Of a DNA stretch of 64,000 nucleotides, positions 52,626 through 62,019 are shown one piece after another (position 1 is the first letter of the stretch; the number at the start of each line of letters is the position of its first letter). The notes under the pieces are model-generated. The model saw nothing but the letters and a program-made list of their open reading frames with translations. It was not told the DNA's origin and made no database searches. Location: assembly GCA_000702685.1 (NCBI GenBank), contig JNJD01000007.1:372001-436000 (forward strand), in the 5' to 3' direction. A program made the translations under genes and the position numbers. This stretch comes from Lachnospiraceae bacterium AC2028. Its GTDB lineage: Bacteria > Bacillota > Clostridia > Lachnospirales > Lachnospiraceae.

Positions 52626-54128
52626 TTAATCCTTGTCTTCCGACCAGGAAAGTGCACACTTGACAGCACGGTGCCAGCCCTTCAGGCACTTCTGTACATA
52701 TTCCCTGTCCTCACAAGGTTTGAATTCTCTTCCGAGCTCCCATTTATGGCGGATCTCGTCCTTATCCTTGAAAAACTCAACGGCAAGACCGGCAAGAAAA
52801 GCCGCACCCATTGCCGTAGTCTCTATGCATTTAGGCCTGTAGACCGTGGTTCCGATCAGGTCGGCCTGGAATTTCATGAGGAAATTGTTGGCTGAAGCTC
52901 CTCCGTCAACCTTAAGTCCCTGCAGGGGTTCTCCGAGATCTTCTTCCATTGCCTTCATTACATCAACGGATTGATATGCGATCGATTCAAGCGTCGCACG
53001 GATGAAATGCTCCTTCGTTGTTCCCCTGGTTATACCGACTACGGTACCCCTTGCATACTGATCCCAGTAAGGCGCACCCATTCCTGTGAATGCCGGAACA
53101 ATATACATTCCTCCGCTGTCGGATACACGGTCCGCATATTCTTCCGTCTGAGCGGCGCTCTTGACCATACGCATGCTGTCACGGAGCCACTGCACCGCAG
53201 CTCCCGCAACAAATACCGATCCCTCGAGGGCATACTCGGGCTTTTCGGATGTACATGCCGCCATGGTGGTGAGCAGTCCGTTCGAGGATTCAACGGGTGT
53301 ATCACCGGTATTCATCAGTATGAACGAACCCGTTCCGTAGGTATTCTTAACATCACCCTTTTCAAAACAGCACTGTCCGAACAGAGCTGCCTGCTGGTCT
53401 CCGGCCGCACCCGCAATGGGGATCCATCCTCCCATTACCTTCTCGCTCGAATATCCGTACTGCGCACTGCTGGGCTTTACATCGGGAAGCATACTCTCGG
53501 GGATATTGAAAAGATTCAGAAGATCCTTATCCCATTCGAGGGTATGGATATTGAAGAGCATGGTCCTTGCGGCATTTGTGTAATCGGTCACATGAACAAG
53601 TCCGCCGGTAAGATTCCATATAAGCCATGTATCCACGGTACCGAAGATTATCTTGCCTTTTTCCGCTCTTTCCCTGGCTCCGTCGACATTATCGAGTATC
53701 CATGCGATCTTGCTCGCACTGAAATACGCATCGGGAACAAGACCTGTCTTTTCCCGGATCATATCCGTACGGCCTGCCGCAACTATACGGTCGATCATCG
53801 GAGCGGTCCTTCTGCACTGCCATACGATGGCGTTGTAGACAGGCTCTCCGGTCTCTTTATCCCATACGATGGTTGTCTCTCTCTGATTCGTTATGCCTAT
53901 TGCGGCTATATCCGAAGCACCGATGCCGAGGTTTGCCATTGCTTCCCTTGCGACGGAAAGCTGAGATGACCATATCTCTCTGGGATTATGCTCAACCCAT
54001 CCGGGCTGTGGATAGTATTGTTCGAATTCTTTCTGGGCAAGTGCCTTTATCTTCGCATCCCTGTCGAAGATTATCGCTCTTGAACTTGTTGTTCCCTGAT
54101 CGAGTGCAAGGATATATTTTTCTCCCAT
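52626..54128 (-). CDS. glpK: Glycerol kinase
   Basis: 500 residues, full-length FGGY kinase. It phosphorylates glycerol to sn-glycerol 3-phosphate. [18 protein letters not shown] opens the ATPase core; [72 protein letters not shown] and [20 protein letters not shown] follow. The last gene of the glp operon, 53 bp behind DUF1667. Confidence 0.96.
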   Translation of the reverse strand: MGEKYILALDQGTTSSRAIIFDRDAKIKALAQKEFEQYYPQPGWVEHNPREIWSSQLSVAREAMANLGIGASDIAAIGITNQRETTIVWDKETGEPVYNAIVWQCRRTAPMIDRIVAAGRTDMIREKTGLVPDAYFSASKIAWILDNVDGARERAEKGKIIFGTVDTWLIWNLTGGLVHVTDYTNAARTMLFNIHTLEWDKDLLNLFNIPESMLPDVKPSSAQYGYSSEKVMGGWIPIAGAAGDQQAALFGQCCFEKGDVKNTYGTGSFILMNTGDTPVESSNGLLTTMAACTSEKPEYALEGSVFVAGAAVQWLRDSMRMVKSAAQTEEYADRVSDSGGMYIVPAFTGMGAPYWDQYARGTVVGITRGTTKEHFIRATLESIAYQSVDVMKAMEEDLGEPLQGLKVDGGASANNFLMKFQADLIGTTVYRPKCIETTAMGAAFLAGLAVEFFKDKDEIRHKWELGREFKPCEDREYVQKCLKGWHRAVKCALSWSEDKD

Positions 54129-54181
54129 ATCTATCCTCCCGTTAAGCGTAAGTTACGGTTCTTTTCGTATTCCGGATCATT

Positions 54182-54547
54182 CTATTTTGCAGGCACGGCC
54201 GAAGTAGCGACGATATCCACACCCGTTCCGGCTATGTCTTTTACGATGACATCGCCGATGTTCACGGGCGCCCGGGCCGATACTTCTTTAAGCGCACCGA
54301 CCACATCCATCATTTTTTCCTTGGGTACATTCCCCGCGGTCTTGACGGAAACAACCGGACGTTCTCCGCCTTCAAGGGTAACGAGGCTTGTAACGATGCG
54401 TTCGGGATGGGTCACTTCGCTTGCGGCATATTCCTCACCCCTCGGACAGGAATTGCCCGAGATGCTCTTAACCTCACCGTTATCAAGTTCCACAGTTATA
54501 TGACATCCGATAGGGCATCTTATGCATGTCAGTTCTCGTGTTTCCAT
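54182..54547 (-). CDS. DUF1667 protein of the glycerol 3-phosphate oxidation complex
   Basis: 121 residues. Two Cys motifs, TCIRCPIGCHITVEL at the N-terminus and GNSCPRGEEYAASEVTHPERIVTSLV, suggest Fe-S or metal binding. DUF1667 proteins regularly follow GlpA-like and FAD oxidoreductase genes in Clostridia and are taken as a third subunit. It is 4 bp behind the FAD oxidoreductase gene. Confidence 0.85.
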   Translation of the reverse strand: METRELTCIRCPIGCHITVELDNGEVKSISGNSCPRGEEYAASEVTHPERIVTSLVTLEGGERPVVSVKTAGNVPKEKMMDVVGALKEVSARAPVNIGDVIVKDIAGTGVDIVATSAVPAK

Positions 54548-54551
54548 ATTG

Positions 54552-55859
54552 TTATTCCTTATCTTCTACGCGGATGATGAGTTCGTGTTCTTCGCTTTCT
54601 TTTCCGGAAATGATCTCAAGGACTTTGCTCTTAACAAGTATGATCTGTTCCATTTCTCCGGGAGCCATTACCCTCTTGGGCAGTTTCATGAGCTGCACCC
54701 CGTCAAGATAAACCGACAGATTCTTGTCCCGGTATTCATTCCCCACGCGGAATCTGACGGTGAGTGTGTCAGACATGAATGCGGGTCTTACGACCGAAGG
54801 CACGGAATATCTGACTCCGTTTTCGGTCTTTATATTTATGACAGTTCCGTCATTTTCCGCTGCGTTTTTGCCGAGAATGCGATTCGCGGCATTTTTGCCG
54901 GCAACGGCCGCTTCTCCCGATACATAATCGACAAGATCGTGAACGTGCAGGACATTTCCGCACGCATATACGCCGGGTATGTCGGTTTCAAGACTCTCAT
55001 TTACCGATGCACCGCCGGTAACGGGATTCATCTTAGCCCCAAGCTTGTTCGTAAGTTCGTTCTCGGGAATGAGTCCGCATGAAAGCAGAAGCGTATCGCA
55101 CTCATAGAATTCTTCAGTTCCGGGAATTGGCTTTTTATTCTCATCGACCTCTGCGATCGTTACGCCTTCCACTCTTCTTTTTCCCTTGATGTCCACAACG
55201 GTATGACTGAGCAAAAGAGGAATGCCGAAGTCATCGAGACACTGAACGATATTTCTCTTCAGTCCTCCCGAATAAGGCTGCAGTTCCGCAACGCACAATA
55301 CCTTCGCACCTTCGTAGGTCATACGGCGAGCCATGATAAGGCCGATGTCACCCGATCCGAGTATGACAACCTTCTTACCGGGCATCCTGCCTTCCATATT
55401 CACGTAATACTGTGCTGTTCCCGCGGAATAGATGCCGCTCGGCCTGTAGCCCGCAATATTGAGGGCTCCCCTGGGTCTTTCCCTGCATCCCATAGCCAGT
55501 ATCACGGCACTTGCCCTTACGGTGAACAGGCCCTCCGTTTTATTCATCGCAGTGACGATCTTATCACCGGTGGATTCATCGTAGGACAGATCGATCACCA
55601 TCGTATCGAGCATGAAGGGGATCTGCGCTTTTTGGGCCATTTGAATATATCTGTCCGCATATTCGGGACCGGTCAGTTCTTCCTTGAATGTATGAAGTCC
55701 GAATCCGTTATGGATGCACTGATTAAGGATTCCGCCGAGACGTACATCCCTTTCGATGATCAGAAGATCCTTAACGCCTTCCTCCGCAGCGCTGACCGCT
55801 GCCGAAAGTCCCGCAGGTCCGCCGCCTATTATAACGAGATCTTTTTTTATCTCTGCCAT
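54552..55859 (-). CDS. FAD-dependent NAD(P)H oxidoreductase of the glp operon
   Basis: 435 residues. FAD motif DLVIIGGGPAGLSAAVSAAEEG at the N-terminus, NIAGYRPSGIYSAGTAQ, a second dinucleotide fold VVILGSGDIGLIMARRM, and VYACGNVLHVHDLVDYV. It resembles thioredoxin reductase/nitrite-reductase-type flavoproteins. With the GlpA-like protein and DUF1667 it probably carries electrons from glycerol 3-phosphate to a soluble acceptor or quinone-free pathway. 9 bp behind the GlpA-like gene. Confidence 0.87.
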   Translation of the reverse strand: MAEIKKDLVIIGGGPAGLSAAVSAAEEGVKDLLIIERDVRLGGILNQCIHNGFGLHTFKEELTGPEYADRYIQMAQKAQIPFMLDTMVIDLSYDESTGDKIVTAMNKTEGLFTVRASAVILAMGCRERPRGALNIAGYRPSGIYSAGTAQYYVNMEGRMPGKKVVILGSGDIGLIMARRMTYEGAKVLCVAELQPYSGGLKRNIVQCLDDFGIPLLLSHTVVDIKGKRRVEGVTIAEVDENKKPIPGTEEFYECDTLLLSCGLIPENELTNKLGAKMNPVTGGASVNESLETDIPGVYACGNVLHVHDLVDYVSGEAAVAGKNAANRILGKNAAENDGTVINIKTENGVRYSVPSVVRPAFMSDTLTVRFRVGNEYRDKNLSVYLDGVQLMKLPKRVMAPGEMEQIILVKSKVLEIISGKESEEHELIIRVEDKE

Positions 55860-55868
55860 ATCCGCTCC

Positions 55869-57317
55869 TTAAAAGCTGTCTTTAATCTCACCGTCAAGAT
55901 AATAGGATCCGTGTCCGCTCTTTTCGATCTCTTCCTCGCTCTTACCCAGAAGCTCCGCAAGTATCGGGATTGTCCTTGCAAGGCAGAAGCCCGCCTGACA
56001 TCTTCCCATTCCGGCTCTGGTCCTTCGCTTGACCCCGTCGACGGTTGTCGCACCGAGCGTTCTTGTTATCGCGTTTCTTATCTCGCCCTCGGTAACGAGT
56101 TCGCATCTGCATACCACTTTGGAGTAAGCCGGATCTTCTTTTATGAGTGCGGCTCTTTCTTCATCGGTCGCAAGGGCAATACTCGGTATTCCCTTTCTTG
56201 TTGAAATGAAATCCTTCTTTTCCGAAGGTTTCAGCATATCCTTTACCAGTCCCGCGATGTGCACTCCGATCGCAGGTGCCGCGGTAAGTCCGGGAGATTC
56301 TATGCCTGCCGCATCGATGAATCCGGGCGCATCCTCCGCTTCTCCTATGACGAAATCACCGCCTTCTTCATGTGCCCTGAGTCCCGCAAAAGAAGTAATG
56401 GTCATGCGCGGAAGACTTGTAACGGAGAGAGCCCCTCTCGACAATACCGTGTTGAGGCCTTCATCCGTTGTCGATGTATCCTCGGGTCCGTCCGCGGGAT
56501 CGGCGGTGGGTCCGCACATAAGATTTCCGTGCACGGTGGGCGTCACCAGAACTCCCTTTCCTGCCTTTGTGGGCAGCTGGAAAAGTGTGTGACTGACAAG
56601 TGAGCCCGCATTTTTATCCATCAGGCAATACTGACCTTTTCTGGGAGTGATGCTTAGCTTTTTTCCGGAAACCATATTGTGAAACACATCGGAATATACT
56701 CCCGCCGCATTTACCACGATGCGGGTATCGATCGATGAATCGGAAGTTTTGACCGTGTAGTATACGGCTCCGTTTTCATCCGTCTTTTTTTCTACAGATT
56801 TTACTTCCGTATCAAAAGAAAAAACGACACCATTGTCAGCGGCGTTCTCCGCAAATGCTATCGTCATATTGAACGGACAGACCACACCTCCTGTGGGTGC
56901 GTAGAGAGCGCACACCGCATTTTCCGATACATTCGGTTCCATCTGTCTGAGTTCTTCTTTTTCCACAATACGAAGTCCCGGAACGCCGTTCTTGTTGCCG
57001 CGTTCCAGCAGTTCTTCTATACCCGCTCTTCCTTCCTCTTCCAGGGCAAGGATGAGTGAGCCGTTTTCTTTGAAAGGGAAATCAAGTTTCCGGGAAAGAT
57101 CATGGATAAGGCGATTGCCTTCCACATTGAACCGCGCTTTAAGAGTGCCCGGCTTTGCATCATATCCGGAATGGACGATACCGCTGTTTGCTTTGGATGT
57201 TCCTTCGCATACATCGGTTTCTTTTTCCAGAACGACCACATCAAGATCGTATCTTGAAAGCTCTCTTGCTATCGCACATCCGACGACACCTGCTCCTATT
57301 ATCGTGACATCCTTCAT
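55869..57317 (-). CDS. glpA: Glycerol-3-phosphate dehydrogenase, GlpA-like with BFD-type 2Fe-2S domain
   Basis: 482 residues. FAD motif VTIIGAGVVGCAIARELSRYDLDVVVLEKE at the start, a DAO domain with NSGIVHSGYDAKPGTLKARFNVEGNRL typical of GlpA/GlpD, and a C-terminal BFD-like domain with VVCRCELVTEGEIRNAI and GMGRCQAGFC (four Cys for 2Fe-2S). It oxidises glycerol 3-phosphate to dihydroxyacetone phosphate. GGAGG precedes the ATG. It is the first gene of the glp operon. Confidence 0.88.
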   Translation of the reverse strand: MKDVTIIGAGVVGCAIARELSRYDLDVVVLEKETDVCEGTSKANSGIVHSGYDAKPGTLKARFNVEGNRLIHDLSRKLDFPFKENGSLILALEEEGRAGIEELLERGNKNGVPGLRIVEKEELRQMEPNVSENAVCALYAPTGGVVCPFNMTIAFAENAADNGVVFSFDTEVKSVEKKTDENGAVYYTVKTSDSSIDTRIVVNAAGVYSDVFHNMVSGKKLSITPRKGQYCLMDKNAGSLVSHTLFQLPTKAGKGVLVTPTVHGNLMCGPTADPADGPEDTSTTDEGLNTVLSRGALSVTSLPRMTITSFAGLRAHEEGGDFVIGEAEDAPGFIDAAGIESPGLTAAPAIGVHIAGLVKDMLKPSEKKDFISTRKGIPSIALATDEERAALIKEDPAYSKVVCRCELVTEGEIRNAITRTLGATTVDGVKRRTRAGMGRCQAGFCLARTIPILAELLGKSEEEIEKSGHGSYYLDGEIKDSF

Positions 57318-57348
57318 GTGACACCTCCGTTGAAGAAAAACAGATGTT

Positions 57349-57390
57349 GGAAACTATATTTAATTATACAGTTTCCATATTTATTTGCAA
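57349..57390 (-). promoter_or_regulatory. glp operon promoter with operator, inside the upstream gene
   Basis: Minus-strand TTGCAA (57390-57385), 16-bp spacer, TATAAT (57368-57363). An inverted repeat with arms GGAAACT and AGTTTCC (57349-57376) spans the -10, so a bound protein would block initiation. The promoter lies within the last codons of the transglutaminase gene. Confidence 0.6.
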
Positions 57391-59814
57391 GGCTTTTGCG
57401 GTTTTTAAGCGGATACCGGATACGGATTTTAAGATATCCTTCATGGCGGTACATGTTTCGCGGTATTCCGTCTCGGATATGTTGTTTCCGGAAAATGCCG
57501 CCGTCCTTACATTCAGGCCGATCATTCCGGCTTCCGAAGTAAGTTCTTCGATATGGGCGGTGACCCGGACGCAAAGGTCCGAATCGACGATGGACTCAAG
57601 CACTCCGATGAGTTCGGCGGAAACTGCCGTACTGTCCGCATTCACGGTTCTGATGAGTTTCTTATCACAGAGCTTTTTAACGTAGCGTCTGTATCTTATA
57701 AGAAGGGCATCACTGTAATTGCCTTTCTTTTTCATGCGTCCGATCCTGAAAAGCACTATCGCATCCTTGATAAGAGGTATCATCAGAAGGATCAGTATTA
57801 CGGTGACAACGGTAGCGCCGAGAGGCTTGATAAGAAATTCTATGCTGTCGAATACCTTCCTGAATGCGTTTGCTCCGGCACCGCCACCGGCTCCGCCCTC
57901 TGCACCGTCTTCATCGGAAGCATCACCTCTGGTAGCGGAACTGAAAAGACCGGAAAGAATTCCCATGATCCCGTTCATAGGAACGGCTTCCTCTTCTCCG
58001 AATGAAGGAGGAGTCATCTCATAAGGGATCCATCCGTGGCCGGGTATATAGATCTCGACCCATGCATGTGCCTGGGCATCTGTCAGTTCAACTTTTACCT
58101 TTCTTTCTCCGTTTTCATCGATCAGCATTTCTCCTTCGGCAAGCTGGTTAACGGTAAGAGCATAGCCTTCGCAGTATCTTGCGGGAATGCCTATGTACCT
58201 GAGCAGAAGGGTGGATGCGGATGCATAATGCATGCAGTATCCTCTGTCCTGGGAGGTGAGGAAATATTCTATTACATCCTTGCCGAGCGGAGTCCTTCCG
58301 GGCTGAAGGGAATATTTGTAATTTTCTTCGAAATATTTCTGAAGCTGGGAACAGCTGTAGAGCATTCCCTGATAACTTCTGTCGTCATTGATCATATCCG
58401 CTTTTTTGACAACGTCGTCAAGAACCGGTATGAGATTCTCCGGAACCAATGTGTAAGTGCTGAATGCAAATTCGGAATATCCGATCATTCCGGCATCGTC
58501 CGTTTCATACTCCTGTGCTTCGTATGACGGAACATAAGTGATCACGGATACGCCGTCCTTGTCGCCTTCGGCATTCAGAGAATGATAGGGAAGATAATAG
58601 TATCCCGTATCCGCATCGACGTTCTCGATCTTCATCTCAACCGGATCACCTGTCGAATAGAACGGCTCAAACTCCATTCCTTCATAAACATTCTTATCCT
58701 CGCTGAACCTGTCAACGGAATATCTGTCCCCGATAAATGCCCTGAGATAGACCGTGTCGGTTTTTTCGGGAGCATAGGTGATGATCAGGTCGGTTTCATA
58801 ATCGGGAGTGACGGATCCGACACCGCCGAGTCTTCCGTGTGCGAGTCCGCCGGTTGCATCGTAGCGGTTGAACATCGACATGATGCCGTTCATTACAAGC
58901 ACTTCGACATAATCGTCGGTTTTATTTTTCAGTTTGTTGGAAATGTATCTGGTCGAATAGTTTTCTCCGAATACCGCACCCGATACCACAAAGAAAACAA
59001 GGGAAAGGATCACGGAGATACCGAAAACGGACAGCATTCCCCTTGCTGAAAGAATATACGAATCATCCGCTCCCTTCCTGCGCCTTCGTCTTGAAAATAC
59101 CTCGTATTTTTTGTACCGGTACGGGAGCGCATAGTAACCTGCCCTGGAAAGGACCAGTACCGAAGCATAGCACATGATCAGCATTGTCATGCATACATAC
59201 GAGGGAGTGATGTCGATATAGAACGCTACCTGGAGCGGAATGAATGTGATCAGGAATGTGAGTGCCGGATTCATGTAACTCGAGATCGTAACATTCAGCA
59301 TGATGCAGTAGATCCAGCCCATGAAAATGCATGCGATGGGAACGGAAAGACTTCTGTCCGCGATCATCTCCTCGGAAACCCTCAATGCGGGCAAAGAGAA
59401 ATAATCCACGTAATGCTCGTTCACTTCGTTCATGAAAGCCTGAAATCCGGAGTTGATATACGCATACATCAATACGGAAAAAACAAAGAAGGATATGAAC
59501 ATCGCGATGTATCCCACATAGAATGTGGCACGGTTGTAATACACCGAAGCGGATATGATCGCCATTACGAGGATCCACACAAAAACCTTGACGGGATCGT
59601 ATGCAAGATCGAAGGCTCCGGCAAGTCCCCATACCGTTCCGTATGCACCGAAAAAGATAAGGATTCCCCTGAGAAGAACGGCAACAAATTTATGCGGCGG
59701 CTTATCACCCGTGATATCGCCCTCGCATACTCCTCTTTCGGCCAGTTCCTTAGACCTGTCCTTAAGTTCCTTCCTGCCCTTCATCCCCGGATGAGGATCG
59801 GACTGTAAGGTCAT
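57364..59814 (-). CDS. Membrane transglutaminase-like protein
   Basis: About 816 residues. Six to seven N-terminal membrane helices (roughly 35-240) are followed by an extracytoplasmic region with a transglutaminase core: Cys in DRGYCMHYASASTLLLRYIGIPARYCEGY, His in DAQAHAWVEIYIPGHGWIPYEMTPP. The acidic residue of the triad is Glu where many relatives have Asp. One helix near residue 665 returns the chain to a cytosolic tail. It forms the TgpA/DUF3488-type group with the DUF58 and MoxR genes. The start at 59814 (or 59817) follows AAGGA; the frame from 59856 lacks a spaced ribosome site. Substrate unknown. Confidence 0.85.
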   Translation of the reverse strand: MTLQSDPHPGMKGRKELKDRSKELAERGVCEGDITGDKPPHKFVAVLLRGILIFFGAYGTVWGLAGAFDLAYDPVKVFVWILVMAIISASVYYNRATFYVGYIAMFISFFVFSVLMYAYINSGFQAFMNEVNEHYVDYFSLPALRVSEEMIADRSLSVPIACIFMGWIYCIMLNVTISSYMNPALTFLITFIPLQVAFYIDITPSYVCMTMLIMCYASVLVLSRAGYYALPYRYKKYEVFSRRRRRKGADDSYILSARGMLSVFGISVILSLVFFVVSGAVFGENYSTRYISNKLKNKTDDYVEVLVMNGIMSMFNRYDATGGLAHGRLGGVGSVTPDYETDLIITYAPEKTDTVYLRAFIGDRYSVDRFSEDKNVYEGMEFEPFYSTGDPVEMKIENVDADTGYYYLPYHSLNAEGDKDGVSVITYVPSYEAQEYETDDAGMIGYSEFAFSTYTLVPENLIPVLDDVVKKADMINDDRSYQGMLYSCSQLQKYFEENYKYSLQPGRTPLGKDVIEYFLTSQDRGYCMHYASASTLLLRYIGIPARYCEGYALTVNQLAEGEMLIDENGERKVKVELTDAQAHAWVEIYIPGHGWIPYEMTPPSFGEEEAVPMNGIMGILSGLFSSATRGDASDEDGAEGGAGGGAGANAFRKVFDSIEFLIKPLGATVVTVILILLMIPLIKDAIVLFRIGRMKKKGNYSDALLIRYRRYVKKLCDKKLIRTVNADSTAVSAELIGVLESIVDSDLCVRVTAHIEELTSEAGMIGLNVRTAAFSGNNISETEYRETCTAMKDILKSVSGIRLKTAKALQINMETV

Positions 59815-59828
59815 CATCTTATCCTTTT

Positions 59829-60833
59829 TTACGTATTTAATATTCCTTCCGGACATATCCTTATTATCCCGTAGCTTCCGGGGTTCTGCGCCGTATAGAG
59901 CGGATAGACTTCCGTCTCCGATGCGCTTTCTCTCATCATCTCGTATACGCTCTCATCCAGATCGTTCTGAGAACTCACGTTGCAGTAATAAAATGTTTTT
60001 TCGCCCGGATGATAGACCGCGGTACGAAATCCCATATTCTGCGACAGCATTTTCCTGCCGAGGGAATAATACTGTCTGAGAACCGTGCTTTCCCTGCCCT
60101 TCATTATTTCCGGAAGGAGCAGATACATCAGGTCCACGCTCCGTTCATATTCCTTGACCATCAGTTCACCGGCTACCGCGGATGCTTTCCAATGTATATC
60201 CTTGAGTCTGTCACCTGCCCTGTATTCCCTGAGCTGCCTGATATCCCGGGTTAGTTCTCCGTTCTCCGACGGAATATCATCCGCGGGTTCGCCCTCGTAT
60301 TTCGACAGCGGCATATCCGGAATCTCCGTTACGGACGGCATTACGGGAATCGTGATATGGATGTCGTTCTTAACGGTGAACGTCCTGAAATGAAGAGGAT
60401 CGCTTACAAGTATCTTCTCCGCATCCAGTGTGAACATTCCGGGCATTGAAGTCTTAAAGGTGATGTTCACATGATCGGAGACAAAGCTTTCTCCCGCAAG
60501 CGTAATGGTGAATGTACGGTCATCCTTACGGTATGAATTGCAAAAGGTATACGGAATGATGCACCTTAAAAGAGGCACGAACGAAGTGTTCTTTATATGC
60601 AGTCTGATCCTGAAATCATCGCCTTCCGTTATCTGTTCCGGAGGAGCCGATGCCGAAACAGACAGGCGCTTTGATCCGTATATGCCTGCTGCTATGGACA
60701 GAAATGGAAGAATTATAAGAAAAACAAGAAGGATCGAGGCAAGGGGCTGTCTGTAGAAAACCGCTACCAGAAGCACCGCTGCCGTCATCAGTATATATGA
60801 AATAATATACAGAACGTTTTTTATATGTTCCAT
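59829..60833 (-). CDS. DUF58 protein
   Basis: 334 residues. Two N-terminal membrane helices (about 5-52) and then the DUF58 core with DIRQLREYRAGDRLKDIHWKASAVAGELMVKEYE, the family hallmark. It is a von Willebrand-like partner of MoxR ATPases. It lies between MoxR (1 bp) and the transglutaminase. Confidence 0.9.
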   Translation of the reverse strand: MEHIKNVLYIISYILMTAAVLLVAVFYRQPLASILLVFLIILPFLSIAAGIYGSKRLSVSASAPPEQITEGDDFRIRLHIKNTSFVPLLRCIIPYTFCNSYRKDDRTFTITLAGESFVSDHVNITFKTSMPGMFTLDAEKILVSDPLHFRTFTVKNDIHITIPVMPSVTEIPDMPLSKYEGEPADDIPSENGELTRDIRQLREYRAGDRLKDIHWKASAVAGELMVKEYERSVDLMYLLLPEIMKGRESTVLRQYYSLGRKMLSQNMGFRTAVYHPGEKTFYYCNVSSQNDLDESVYEMMRESASETEVYPLYTAQNPGSYGIIRICPEGILNT

Positions 60834-60834
60834 C

Positions 60835-61758
60835 TTAACTGATCTTGGGTATGGGGACGCTCATGATGATCTCGGAAAGGATCTCTCCGACCGAAAGACC
60901 CGATGCCCTTCCCCTGGGTGAAAGCTTGACTCTGTGTGCGGCAATATAGATCCAGGTTCTGTGGATGTCTTCGGGAGTCAGGAAATTCCTGTCGGACATA
61001 TATGCAAGAGCTCTCGAAACCTTGTAAAGCGCGATGCTTCCTCTCGGGGAAAGACCGAGGGAAAATCTCTCGTCGCTTCTGGTCGCTTCGGAAAGAGCAA
61101 CTATATAGTCATACAGTGCGGGATCCGTGTACACCTCGGAAGCGGCTTTCTGTATGCCGAGGATCTCCTCCGCGGTAAAGATCGCATTTACGGTATCCAT
61201 CTTGGAGCGGGCATCACCGGCAAGCACCTCAACTTCGCTTCCGTGATCGGGATATCCCATTGACAGGCATGTCATAAATCTGTCGAGCTGGGATTCGGGA
61301 AGCTTCTGTGTTCCGCTGGATCCGTAGGGATTCTCTGTTGCTATGACGAAAAACGGATCCGGAAGAGTTCTGGTATTGCCCTCTACGGTTGCGCGTCTTT
61401 CTTCCATTACTTCCAGAAGCGCGGACTGTGTCTTGGGTGAAGTTCTGTTGATCTCGTCCGCAAGGAAGAGATTGGTATATATGCTTCCTTCACGGAAAAT
61501 GAATTCACCGGTCTTCTGATCGTAATATGTGAATCCGAGAAGATCTCCGGGGACTACATCGGGAGTGAACTGGACTCTGGAATAATCAAGTCCCAGTGCC
61601 TTCGAAAGAGCAACCGCAAGTGTGGTCTTGCCCACTCCGGGAATGTCCTCGAGAAGAACATGTCCTCCGGCAATGAGAGTTGCGAGCACGATCGTCACAA
61701 CCTCTCTCTTTCCTCTGACTACTTTTTCTATTTCATTGATTACATCATCGGTTCTCAT
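60835..61758 (-). CDS. MoxR-family AAA+ ATPase
   Basis: 307 residues. Walker A IPGVGKTTLA (about residue 42), Walker B FLADEINRTSPKTQSALLEVMEE, sensor 1 FVIATENPYGSSGTQKLPESQLDRF, sensor 2 LSPRGSIALYKVSRA. It is a chaperone that assembles or activates a partner, here most likely the DUF58 and transglutaminase proteins encoded directly behind it. Confidence 0.94.
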   Translation of the reverse strand: MRTDDVINEIEKVVRGKREVVTIVLATLIAGGHVLLEDIPGVGKTTLAVALSKALGLDYSRVQFTPDVVPGDLLGFTYYDQKTGEFIFREGSIYTNLFLADEINRTSPKTQSALLEVMEERRATVEGNTRTLPDPFFVIATENPYGSSGTQKLPESQLDRFMTCLSMGYPDHGSEVEVLAGDARSKMDTVNAIFTAEEILGIQKAASEVYTDPALYDYIVALSEATRSDERFSLGLSPRGSIALYKVSRALAYMSDRNFLTPEDIHRTWIYIAAHRVKLSPRGRASGLSVGEILSEIIMSVPIPKIS

Positions 61759-61761
61759 TGA

Positions 61762-62001
61762 TCAGTTTCCAGTCTGTGAATTTTTAAAAAGGTTAAAGGT
61801 TTCTATGTCTTCCTTGGTCAGTCTGATATTGGATACGGACTCTTTGCCCTCGGGTGTCGTTACTTTCAGTTCTATTACAGAGCCTTCCCTGAGGTCTCCG
61901 CCCGATATCGACTGGATAAATGCTATTGCCTTCGGATGCTGTTCCTGAAATATCTTGATACGCCCCGCGGCCTGCATCATTGCTATTGGATTCATTGCCA
62001 T
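61762..62001 (-). CDS. Small protein of unknown function
   Basis: 79 residues; the ATG at 62001 follows GAGG. It is mixed alpha/beta: a helix with RIKIFQEQHPKAIAFIQSI and a sheet part with EGSVIELKVTTPEGKESVSNI. I recognise no family with certainty. It lies 3 bp before MoxR and 18 bp behind the large unknown gene, so it belongs to the operon. Confidence 0.7.
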   Translation of the reverse strand: MAMNPIAMMQAAGRIKIFQEQHPKAIAFIQSISGGDLREGSVIELKVTTPEGKESVSNIRLTKEDIETFNLFKNSQTGN

Positions 62002-62019
62002 ATCAGCAGCCTCACTTCA

